DNA of 64,000 nucleotides from assembly GCF_001457415.1 (NCBI RefSeq), contig NZ_LN881724.1:806001-870000 (forward strand), written 5' to 3'. The notes under the pieces were generated by a model. The model saw only the letters and a program-made list of their open reading frames with translations, had not been told where the DNA came from and searched no databases. Positions 42,089 to 49,227 of the stretch are shown one piece after another. This stretch comes from Gorillibacterium timonense (GTDB taxonomy: Bacteria; Bacillota; Bacilli; Paenibacillales; NBRC-103111). The position numbers and the translations under genes are program-made. Positions within the stretch are counted from its first letter, which is position 1, and each line of letters opens with the position of its first letter.

Positions 42089-42189
42089 AAGTATATAGAA
42101 ACATTTATAATAAACGTGGAGTTGATTCACGTTCAAAAGCGGTTGCCGTTGCACTTGATCGGGGGATTGCGAAAGCATGTATCTTCTAG
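42085..42189 (+). pseudogene. Remnant of a NarL/LuxR-type response regulator
   Basis: A 34-codon frame that keeps the ribosome binding site (GGAG) and ATG overlapping the kinase stop (ATGA), as expected of the cognate regulator. After MKV it runs straight into YRNIYNKRGVDSRSKAVAV and ALDRGI, the last part of a LuxR-type DNA-binding domain (normally VKVHVRNIYNKLGVDSRSKA). The whole receiver domain and most of the helix-turn-helix, roughly 170 codons, are missing. It looks like one internal deletion that joined codon 2 or 3 to the final 30 codons. No functional regulator can be made from it. Confidence 0.8.
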
Positions 42190-42311
42190 CCTTCCCACGG
42201 GTATGTATTAGCGCCAGGGACCGACATCCTGCCTACGGTAGCCAATCTGCTGCAGCTGCAAGTTGATGCTGAATTAAAGTTGAATCAGGTATGAATAGAT
42301 AGTTAAAAGCG

Positions 42312-42337
42312 GGGCTCCACATGGAGCCCTTTCTTTT
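42312..42337 (+). terminator. Intrinsic terminator
   Basis: GGGCTCC (42312-42318), loop ACAT, GGAGCCC (42323-42329), then TTTCTTTT. Confidence 0.88.
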
Positions 42338-42350
42338 GTTTAAGGGGCTG

Positions 42351-42430
42351 CCCAAAAGGGCGGTTTCAGTTTGCCCTTTTGGACGATGCGGAAAAAGTCT
42401 CAAATTCTCTATGATAAGTACATAGAGAAA
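42351..42430 (+). repeat. Hairpin-containing repeat, copy 2
   Basis: CCCAAAAGGGC (42351-42361), GCCCTTTTGG (42373-42382), ACGATGCGG, then a perfect 9-bp inverted repeat TTCTCTATG/CATAGAGAA around ATAAGTA (42405-42429). It precedes the MMPL gene and may hold its promoter or operator. Confidence 0.55.
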
Positions 42431-42563
42431 ACACCTATATAAGCTGAGCTAAAAAACTACAGGGGAAAAGGAGAAGTCAGGAATGTATAGGGCACGGTCA
42501 CAATTGGTGCTCATGGAGTAAATCAAAGATCAGCTTATATGGCAAAGAGGAGACGATACTGAA

Positions 42564-44738
42564 ATGGCTAAGTTATTATACCGGCTGGGGTTCTGGTCAG
42601 CGAAAAACCGGATCAAAGTAGTAGTAGGAAGCATTTCTCTGGTAGTTGTGGCTGCTATTGTAGCGCTGTCAATGGGAATTCATTTTGGTGAGGAGACCAG
42701 CATTCCTGGACTTGCCTCGCAAAAAACATTAGAGGTTATGGAAAGGGAATTTCCAAACCCGCAGGGAAGCCTCGGTAAAACCCAATTGGTTCTTAAGGCT
42801 CCGGCCAATGAAACATTATCTTCTGAAGCGGCGCAACAGCTAATCAATGAAAAGATCAAAGAATTGTCAGCAGATCAAGAGGTGGCTATGGTTGTTGGTC
42901 CTAACGAGAACCATTCATTGAATGCGGACAAAACCATCGGCTATGCCACGATTACTTATAAAGTTCCAGGTGCAGATGTTACCAAGGCATCGAAAGATTC
43001 GGTTACCAAGATTGCGGAAAGCCTACGGGATGCCGGATGGCAGGCGGAATTGATCGGAGACGGCTACGTCAAAATGGAAACCGGTAATCCGACCGAAGCG
43101 GTTGGTGTATTACTGGCCCTAGTGATTCTTGCTGTAGCACTCGGTTCGATCATTACCGGTGTTCTCCCGATCTTAACCGCAGGTTTAGGTCTCGGCTTTG
43201 GCATTATGCTGATTATCATCGGAACGAGTCTGTTTGACATTCCATCGTTTGCCTTGTCGCTAGCCGGCATGCTTGGTCTGGCTGTAGGCATCGACTATGC
43301 TCTATTCATCATCGCCAGATACCGCCAACAGCTTGCTGAAGGATATGAAAGATGGGAAGCAATCGCAATAGCGACCGGAACGGCCGGGAGTGCAGTGGTG
43401 TTCGCGGGAGTAACCGTTATTATCGCTCTAGTAGGGTTTTCCTTTGTGGGAGTACCGTTCCTAACCGCTATGGGGATGGCGGGTGCGATTACTGTATTCA
43501 CGGCAATCTTGATGACGATATTCGCCGTTCCGGCGATTCTGGAATTACTGGGAGACAAGATCAAAGCGTCGGCCAAGCGTAAGGGCACAGAGAGGAAACA
43601 AGCAAGCCGTGGTAATTTGTGGGGACGATTTGTTACCGGACAGCCTTTAGTAGCAGTAGTACTGGGCGTAGCACTGCTGGCAACCGTAGCACTGCCGTTC
43701 TTTCACATGGAGACGGGCCTTGGTAACGATGGACATAAATCGCCGGATAAAACGGAACGCCGAGCCTACGATCTCCTAACTGAAGCCTACGGTGAAGGGT
43801 ATCACGGACCGTTGGTCATTCTGGCAGAAACGGATGGCAGCAAAGAGTCTGCGGCAAATCTCAATAAAGTTATTGAAGAGGTAAAAACGTACCCCAATGT
43901 CGTTATGGTGAACCCGGCGATCACCAATGCATCCGGAAAATTTTCGCTAATTACCGTTATGCCGAAAACAGGGCCAAATGATTCTGAAACGTTAGATCTT
44001 GTCCATCTAATTCGTGACAAGGCACCGGAGATCGAGAAGCAGGATCATGTCAAGATTGGTGTAACCGGAAGTACAGCTGTCAATATCGATATCACTCAGA
44101 AATTGAACCAGGCCTTGCCTAAATTCTGCCTGATTATTGTTGGACTCGCCTTTGTACTTCTAATGCTGGTATTTCGCTCAATCCTGGTTCCGATCAAGGC
44201 AGTGCTCGGATTCATCCTGTCACTCGGCGCGACCTTAGGGTTTGTCACCTATGTTGTTCAGGACGGCCATTTCCAGAATCTGTTCCACTTCTATGCGAAG
44301 GCGCCGGTGTTTAATTTCCTGCCGATTATTGTAGTCGGTGTTCTGTTCGGCCTTGCCATGGACTATGAAGTGTTTCTGGTCAGCAGGATGCGGGAAGAGT
44401 TCAAGAAGAGCGGAGATGCCAAAAAGTCCGTCCTTGCCGGTATCCGACACAGCGGCGGAGTTGTAATGGCAGCTGGGCTCATCATGGTTGCCGTTTTTAC
44501 AGGCTTCGTGCTGGCAGAGGAACCCATGGTCAAAGTTATGGGGCTAGCGCTTGCCTTCGGTGTTCTCTTTGACGCTTTTGTAGTCCGGTTGCTCATTGTT
44601 CCCGGCGTAATGACTTTGGTTGGGAAGTCTGCCTGGTATTTTCCAAAGTGGCTGGACCGTATACTTCCTAACTTGGATGTAGAGGGTGAAGAAGTCATGA
44701 AGGAAGTGGAAAAGAAGCGGTTGCGAGTTGTGGAGTAA
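42564..44738 (+). CDS. ydfJ: MMPL family transporter (YdfJ-like)
   Basis: A 724-residue RND-superfamily exporter with two repeats. Each repeat has one helix, a ~150-residue extracellular loop (about 40-180 and 385-510) and five or six clustered helices. The GIDYALFIIARYRQQLAEGY motif after helix 4 (near 245) and its second-half counterpart AMDYEVFLVSRMREEFKKSG carry the proton-relay Asp residues of MMPL proteins. Role: proton-driven export of lipids, surfactants or drugs. ATG 42564 follows AAGAGGAG. In B. subtilis ydfJ is switched by YdfHI; here only the kinase survives. The symbol is by similarity of arrangement. Confidence 0.9.
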   Translation: MAKLLYRLGFWSAKNRIKVVVGSISLVVVAAIVALSMGIHFGEETSIPGLASQKTLEVMEREFPNPQGSLGKTQLVLKAPANETLSSEAAQQLINEKIKELSADQEVAMVVGPNENHSLNADKTIGYATITYKVPGADVTKASKDSVTKIAESLRDAGWQAELIGDGYVKMETGNPTEAVGVLLALVILAVALGSIITGVLPILTAGLGLGFGIMLIIIGTSLFDIPSFALSLAGMLGLAVGIDYALFIIARYRQQLAEGYERWEAIAIATGTAGSAVVFAGVTVIIALVGFSFVGVPFLTAMGMAGAITVFTAILMTIFAVPAILELLGDKIKASAKRKGTERKQASRGNLWGRFVTGQPLVAVVLGVALLATVALPFFHMETGLGNDGHKSPDKTERRAYDLLTEAYGEGYHGPLVILAETDGSKESAANLNKVIEEVKTYPNVVMVNPAITNASGKFSLITVMPKTGPNDSETLDLVHLIRDKAPEIEKQDHVKIGVTGSTAVNIDITQKLNQALPKFCLIIVGLAFVLLMLVFRSILVPIKAVLGFILSLGATLGFVTYVVQDGHFQNLFHFYAKAPVFNFLPIIVVGVLFGLAMDYEVFLVSRMREEFKKSGDAKKSVLAGIRHSGGVVMAAGLIMVAVFTGFVLAEEPMVKVMGLALAFGVLFDAFVVRLLIVPGVMTLVGKSAWYFPKWLDRILPNLDVEGEEVMKEVEKKRLRVVE

Positions 44739-44784
44739 CTTAATTTCGGATTCTTTGTTGGACCTGTAAAACAACTTGCTTAAA

Positions 44785-44833
44785 AAAAGTGGCAGTCATG
44801 AATTGAATTGATTTCAATGGCTGCCACTTTTTA
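44785..44833 (+). terminator. Intrinsic terminator after the MMPL gene
   Basis: AAAAGTGGCAG...CTGCCACTTTTT with a loop of about 22 nt. It also covers the earliest possible start of the UDP-glucose dehydrogenase frame. Confidence 0.8.
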
Positions 44834-44864
44834 TTTTGATTTAGATAAAATGAGGTGGTTTGCT

Positions 44865-46199
44865 TTGAGGATAGGCGTTATTGGTACGGGTTATGTTGGT
44901 TTGGTGTATGGAGCGGTTATGGCGGATTTTGGACACTACGTGACTTGTATGGATAAAGACGAGCAGAAGATAGGGCAACTGAAGTTGGGCAATTCTACGA
45001 TTTATGAACCAGGTCTTCCCCCAATACTGCAGTATGGGTTAAGCACCGGCAATTTATACTTTACGACTTCTCTTGAAGAGTGTGTGAAGTACAGTGACAT
45101 GATTGTTATCGCCATTGGAACACCGACGGGACCCGATGGCAACGCAGATGTAAGTGATGTCATGACAGTGGCTGAGGAAATAGGGACTTTCATGCTGGAT
45201 AACAAGCTGGTCGTATGTAAGTCAACCGTTCCTATTGGTACCTCCCGAAAGATGTTAGAGATAATTGAACAACAGCTTCAGGCTAGAAACGTTGGATATC
45301 AAATTGAAGTCGCCTGCAATCCCGAGTTTTTAAGACAGGGCAAGGCAGTGGAGGATTGTCTTTCTCCCTCCAGAGTGATTATCGGCACAGAAACTCAGCA
45401 CGCCAGGGAAGTCTTGCAGGACATCTATCGTATGTACGATCAGGAGAAGATTCCCTTTCTATACACTGGATATGAGACGGCAGAACTGATCAAATATGCC
45501 TCGAATTCTTTCCTGGCGGTAAAGATTTCATTTGTGAACGAATTGGCATGGCTCTCTGAGACAGCAGGCGCGAATATTCAAGATGTCGTGATGGGGATGG
45601 GATTGGACGCGAGAATTTCTCCGACATTTCTGGAAGCCGGTGCTGGATATGGCGGGAGTTGTTTTCCAAAGGATACGAGGGCACTGGTTGAAACAGGTGC
45701 AAAGTACAATGCTCAACTCCACATCGTTGAAGCTGCAATTGCAGCGAACGAGACGCAGAAGACAAGGATGGTTCAAAAAATAATTGATACATTATCTTCA
45801 CACCATGATTTGAGTTGCTTGACTATTGGCGTGCTTGGTCTTTCGTTTAAACCGGAAACAGACGATATCCGAAGCGCACCGAGTTATGACATCATCAAGG
45901 GTCTGCTCGATCAAGGGCTCACTGTCAAAGTATATTGTCCAGAAGGGATGAGACAAGCGAAATTGACCTGGACAGAAATAAACGAGCGTATTTTCTACTG
46001 CGATAGTGAAGCAGAATGTGCAGACCAAGCGGATGCACTTGTTCTTATAACCGAGTGGGGGCAGTTCCGGAACCTAGAATGGACCAAAATCCTGGCGACC
46101 ATGCACAATAATTATCTGTTTGATTTACGAAATATGTTTACTCGGGAGAACTCCGTCACAGAATTGTTTCACTATTATGCGGTTGGAGTTGGGGTTTGA
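44865..46199 (+). CDS. UDP-glucose/GDP-mannose 6-dehydrogenase family protein
   Basis: A 444-residue NAD-dependent enzyme oxidising UDP-glucose to UDP-glucuronate (or a related nucleotide sugar). N-terminal Rossmann motif RIGVIGTGYVGLVYG, central NPEFLRQGKAVEDCLSPSR with the NPEFLREG-like signature, and catalytic Cys266 in YGGSCFPKDTRAL; C-terminal domain with GLSFKPETDDIRSAPS. TTG 44865 gives the family N-terminus directly and has GAGGTGG upstream; ATG 44850 is the alternative. First gene of a four-gene nucleotide-sugar/glycosyltransferase cassette; the next gene starts 1 bp after its stop. Confidence 0.92.
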   Translation: MRIGVIGTGYVGLVYGAVMADFGHYVTCMDKDEQKIGQLKLGNSTIYEPGLPPILQYGLSTGNLYFTTSLEECVKYSDMIVIAIGTPTGPDGNADVSDVMTVAEEIGTFMLDNKLVVCKSTVPIGTSRKMLEIIEQQLQARNVGYQIEVACNPEFLRQGKAVEDCLSPSRVIIGTETQHAREVLQDIYRMYDQEKIPFLYTGYETAELIKYASNSFLAVKISFVNELAWLSETAGANIQDVVMGMGLDARISPTFLEAGAGYGGSCFPKDTRALVETGAKYNAQLHIVEAAIAANETQKTRMVQKIIDTLSSHHDLSCLTIGVLGLSFKPETDDIRSAPSYDIIKGLLDQGLTVKVYCPEGMRQAKLTWTEINERIFYCDSEAECADQADALVLITEWGQFRNLEWTKILATMHNNYLFDLRNMFTRENSVTELFHYYAVGVGV

Positions 46200-46200
46200 G

Positions 46201-47229
46201 ATGAAGACCTATTGTGTAACCGGCGGAGCCGGATTTATCGGTTCAAACGTGTGCAAAAGTCTTCTTGCCAAGGGACACCGGGTGATTAACATGGATAATT
46301 TTTCGGGTTTTTATGATTATAAAGCAAAAATATCCAATGTGCTCTATTCGATTGATTTTACTGGAAGGTTCCCGTTTGTCAGCAAGGGGGGAGATCTAGA
46401 GTTGTTATCCTCTCTATCTAAATCTGAAAGATATCACCTATATGTGGTGGATATTCGCAATTTATCAGCTGTAAATGCAATATTTCAATCCGAGAAGATC
46501 GATGCTGTCATCCATCTTGCAGCCATGCCGGGGGTTAGACCTTCCATTGAGAACCCGTTGTTGTATGAAGGAGTAAATATTAAAGGAACCTTGAATATTT
46601 TGGAGGCTATGCGGAAATTCAACGTACGCAAATGGATATTCGCCTCTTCCTCATCTGTTTACGGCAATCAACAACATTCCACTTTTTCGGAGTCAGAACT
46701 AAACAGTAGACCGATTTCGCCTTACGCAGCTACAAAAAAAGCATGTGAAGATATGGGGTATTCCTATTACAATTTACATGGCATTCATGGAATGATGATG
46801 CGTTTCTTCACCGTTTATGGTCCGAGACAACGGCCAGACCTGGCTATAAGAAAATTTATTAAACAAGTTGACTTAGAACTGGAAATTCCGGTGTATGGGG
46901 ATGGCCAAACAGCCAGGGATTATACCTACATCGACGATACGGTTACTGGCGTGATCTCAGCTATTGAATATGTAGAAGGCCATGAGGTCTATGAAATTGT
47001 GAACATAGGAACAGGCACCGCCACTTCTCTTCAGACGATGATTCGAACGATCGAAGCGGAGACGGGTAAAATCGCTAAATTACAGCAAGCGCCCCCGCAA
47101 GCTGGCGATGTTGATTTCACCAAAGCTAATATTGAAAAAGCGTCACTCCTGCTTAATTATTCTCCTCGTGTTCGTTTCTCAGATGGAATAAGCAATCAGA
47201 TCCTTTGGCAGAGAGGGGTTGCTCCATGA
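46201..47229 (+). CDS. NAD-dependent epimerase/dehydratase (UDP-glucuronate 4-epimerase-like)
   Basis: A 342-residue extended SDR enzyme. TGGAGFIGSNV at the N-terminus binds NAD; the catalytic set is Ser in SSSSVYG, Tyr175 and Lys179 in YAATKKACE; RFFTVYGPRQRPD and DYTYIDDTV complete the family pattern seen in UDP-glucuronate 4-epimerases and related enzymes. Together with the preceding dehydrogenase it should produce UDP-galacturonate or similar. ATG 46201 lies 1 bp after the upstream stop; the longer frame to 46120 overlaps that gene. Its stop overlaps the next ATG. Confidence 0.92.
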   Translation: MKTYCVTGGAGFIGSNVCKSLLAKGHRVINMDNFSGFYDYKAKISNVLYSIDFTGRFPFVSKGGDLELLSSLSKSERYHLYVVDIRNLSAVNAIFQSEKIDAVIHLAAMPGVRPSIENPLLYEGVNIKGTLNILEAMRKFNVRKWIFASSSSVYGNQQHSTFSESELNSRPISPYAATKKACEDMGYSYYNLHGIHGMMMRFFTVYGPRQRPDLAIRKFIKQVDLELEIPVYGDGQTARDYTYIDDTVTGVISAIEYVEGHEVYEIVNIGTGTATSLQTMIRTIEAETGKIAKLQQAPPQAGDVDFTKANIEKASLLLNYSPRVRFSDGISNQILWQRGVAP

Positions 47230-47930
47230 CTCGCCTTTCAGTGGTCGTACCTGTTTATAACGAAGAGGGAAATATATACGATCTTTTCATAAGCATTACT
47301 GCTGCATTGAAAGGGAAAGTGGAAAGTTATGAAATCATACTTGTGAACGATGGAAGCAGAGATCGAAGTGCTGTGCTGCTGAATGAGATTGCCCTTATGG
47401 ATAAAGCCATAAAGGTCATTCATTTTGAGAGAAATTGCGGACAAACGGCTGCGATCTGGGCCGGAATGAAGGCTTCCACTGGCGAATTAATTGCTCTTAT
47501 GGATGCAGATTTGCAGACGGATCCTAAGGATATTTTCAGACTCATGCCATTCATCGAGCGTGTAGATTTTGTAAACGGGAAGCGGACGGATCGGAAAGAC
47601 ACCCTGCTTAAGAAAATATCATCCCGCATTGGAAATGGAATTCGCAATTGGATCACGGGAGATTCGATTTATGATACGGGCTGCCCTATGAAACTCTTCA
47701 AACGTAAGGTTGCGGATAGTTTTTATTTATATAACGGGATGCACCGCTTTTTGCCGACATTAGCGAAAATGAACGGTTTTTCTGTTATAGAGGTTTCGGT
47801 AACTCATCAAGAAAGAAAACATGGTATATCCAAATATGGCGTGAGGAATCGGGCTTTTGTAGGACTCATGGATGCAATTGTTATCAGATGGCTCAAAAAA
47901 AGGGTAATCATGTATCGGATTAAGGGATGA
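47226..47930 (+). CDS. Glycosyltransferase family 2 (DPM/ArnC-like)
   Basis: A 234-residue GT2 of the polyprenyl-phosphate glycosyltransferase type. RLSVVVPVYNEEGNI at the N-terminus, LVNDGSRD near 43, ALMDADLQTDP with the metal-binding DAD near 95, and the acceptor-loop RKHGISKYGVRNR near 204. It lacks the two C-terminal membrane helices of ArnC/GtrB. It probably moves the uronic or related sugar onto undecaprenyl phosphate. The ATG overlaps the epimerase stop (ATGA). Its 3' end is echoed by a decayed copy at 48.5 kb. Confidence 0.92.
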   Translation: MTRLSVVVPVYNEEGNIYDLFISITAALKGKVESYEIILVNDGSRDRSAVLLNEIALMDKAIKVIHFERNCGQTAAIWAGMKASTGELIALMDADLQTDPKDIFRLMPFIERVDFVNGKRTDRKDTLLKKISSRIGNGIRNWITGDSIYDTGCPMKLFKRKVADSFYLYNGMHRFLPTLAKMNGFSVIEVSVTHQERKHGISKYGVRNRAFVGLMDAIVIRWLKKRVIMYRIKG

Positions 47931-47934
47931 TTCT

Positions 47935-48264
47935 ATGTGGGGAACGGTAGTTGGCCATTATAAAGTGAGGGAAATCCTCTGGATATTGTTTGGATTGAGC
48001 GGACAAGTCTTATTCTCGCTACGCTTTATAATTCAATGGCTGGCCAGTGAAAAGGCTAAAAAAACAGTTATTCCACAGTCCTTTTGGGTATACAGTATTC
48101 TCGGCAGTGTCGTTCTATCCACTTATGCAATCTACAGAAAAGATCCTGTCTTTATTTTAGGCCAACTTCCAAGTGTGTTTATCTATTTTAGGAATATTCT
48201 GCTTAATAGACGGAATGCAAAGCAGGCAGGGGAAAACCATAATAGGGAGACACATGTGCTTTGA
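47935..48264 (+). CDS. LAB_N domain (lipid-A-disaccharide synthase N-terminal-like) membrane protein
   Basis: A 109-residue protein with three hydrophobic segments (about 13-33, 50-67, 74-90). FGLSGQVLFSLRFIIQWLASEK and VIPQSFWVYSILGSVVLSTY, then DPVFILGQLPSVFIYFRN, match the small LAB_N (PF07578) family that usually sits between a DPM-like GT2 and a GT-C sugar transferase. It is thought to help in lipid-linked sugar transfer or flipping, but the function is not proven. It starts 4 bp after the GT2 stop. The expected large membrane glycosyltransferase is absent downstream. Confidence 0.9.
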   Translation: MWGTVVGHYKVREILWILFGLSGQVLFSLRFIIQWLASEKAKKTVIPQSFWVYSILGSVVLSTYAIYRKDPVFILGQLPSVFIYFRNILLNRRNAKQAGENHNRETHVL

Positions 48265-48468
48265 TGTTATTTAGGAACTGCCCCAAAGGGTGAAGGCGGT
48301 CTGCCCTTATGGACGATGCCGGAAGTTCACTCGTTCTATATAATAGCTGCATTGAGTGAAACACATTAGTGAGGAGGAAGCGATGTTAAATCGAGTAAGC
48401 TGGATCTCATCTCGTTCTGGATTAGTTCGAACAACTGGGATACGCATTGAAAATAAAAAATGAGGTGT
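48265..48468. other. Non-coding stretch between the LAB_N gene and the GT2 remnant
   Basis: Contains repeat copy 3 and AT-rich sequence; short frames only. Confidence 0.4.
48281..48360 (+). repeat. Hairpin-containing repeat, copy 3
   Basis: CCCCAAAGGG, GCCCTTATGG, ACGATGCCGG, then TTCACTC...GAGTGAA arms enclosing TATATAATA. Matches copies 1 and 2 in order and spacing of elements. Confidence 0.55.
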
Positions 48469-48469
48469 T

Positions 48470-48553
48470 TCCTTCAGATCCGGCTTTCAATTGTCGTACG
48501 TACCCGATGCCATTGTACTTGGATGGCTTAAAAAGAGGGTTCCTGGGGGATAA
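48470..48553 (+). pseudogene. Collapsed second copy of a GT2 glycosyltransferase gene
   Basis: CGGCTTTCAATTGTCGTA encodes RLSIVV, matching the first residues RLSVVV of the intact GT2 at 47226. Only 6 bp later, in another frame, comes DAIVLGWLKKRVPGG-stop, matching the GT2 end DAIVIRWLKKRV. The ~200 codons between are gone. Nucleotide identity is about 80 percent over the 35-bp C-terminal match, with mostly silent or conservative changes, so it descends from a paralogue, not a recent copy. Confidence 0.75.
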
Positions 48554-48595
48554 TCTTGTGGAATTAGCTTGGCTATAAGCCATATCATAACCGAA

Positions 48596-49096
48596 ATGTA
48601 CAGTAAACTGACACTTAAGCTATTGTCCGACCTCGATAATTTCAATCTTGCATTTCTTCAGCAATCGAAGTCTCCTTTAGGTAATGGAGGTTTTCCGGAT
48701 GTCGTGTTGTTAACCAATTTTGTTGGGATTAAAATAACGGCAGGTATTGGTTCTCTGCATGGAAGTGTTTTCCTTCACATGAAATTCATTCCGATTCTTG
48801 CAATCCACTTTTTCTCCTTTGTTGTAGGGGGATATCTTTCATCAAAATTAAATGACGCAAAAACATGGTTTCAAATGATTTGCTTAGGGGTAGGGATTGG
48901 AATTCTATATTCGCTTTTCTTGGCGGTCATGTCGATAATTGGTGGTGGTACTTCTTCGATTCCGATTCCCTTTATTAGGTCGGAAATGTACATTTCGAGT
49001 AAATTTTCTCATTTAGAAGCTATAAATCATGGATTTTTATTCGGGAGTTTATTTAGTATCCTTGGAGCATGGATTCAGAAGGAGCGGGAAAAGTGA
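48596..49096 (+). CDS. Hypothetical membrane protein, probably N-terminally truncated
   Basis: About 166 residues with three hydrophobic helices (near 60-85, 92-120 and 140-158) separated by short polar loops, and a polar N-terminus carrying LDNFNLAFLQQSKSPLGNGG. I recognise no family. The start is unclear: neither ATG 48596 nor TTG 48569 has a ribosome binding site, and the frame is closed by a stop at 48551 directly after the GT2 remnant. This suggests that the first part of a larger gene was removed by the same deletion event. AT-rich, and may not be expressed. Confidence 0.45.
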   Translation: MYSKLTLKLLSDLDNFNLAFLQQSKSPLGNGGFPDVVLLTNFVGIKITAGIGSLHGSVFLHMKFIPILAIHFFSFVVGGYLSSKLNDAKTWFQMICLGVGIGILYSLFLAVMSIIGGGTSSIPIPFIRSEMYISSKFSHLEAINHGFLFGSLFSILGAWIQKEREK

Positions 49097-49227
49097 TTTA
49101 ACATCCCACTTGATAAGCACGATAATGTGGAAAATGAAAATGGTTGGTAAATGATGGGTTGGATACTCTTTTGACAACATGATACTATGAATAAAGAAAA
49201 AGCATTTGAAATTGAAGTGGAGAGATT

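Larger units (their letters stand above)
42190..42563. other. Decayed intergenic region with a terminator and a repeat
   Basis: Holds a possible sulfatase/phosphoglycerol-transferase-like tail (LAPGTDILPTVANLLQLQ, stop near 42292; weak), the terminator at 42312 and repeat copy 2 at 42351. No intact gene seen. Confidence 0.4.

Noticed and set aside
42351..42430. IS element end
   Set aside because: The GGGGCTGCCC edge resembles some IS termini, but no transposase or target duplication is visible; kept as a repeat of unknown nature.
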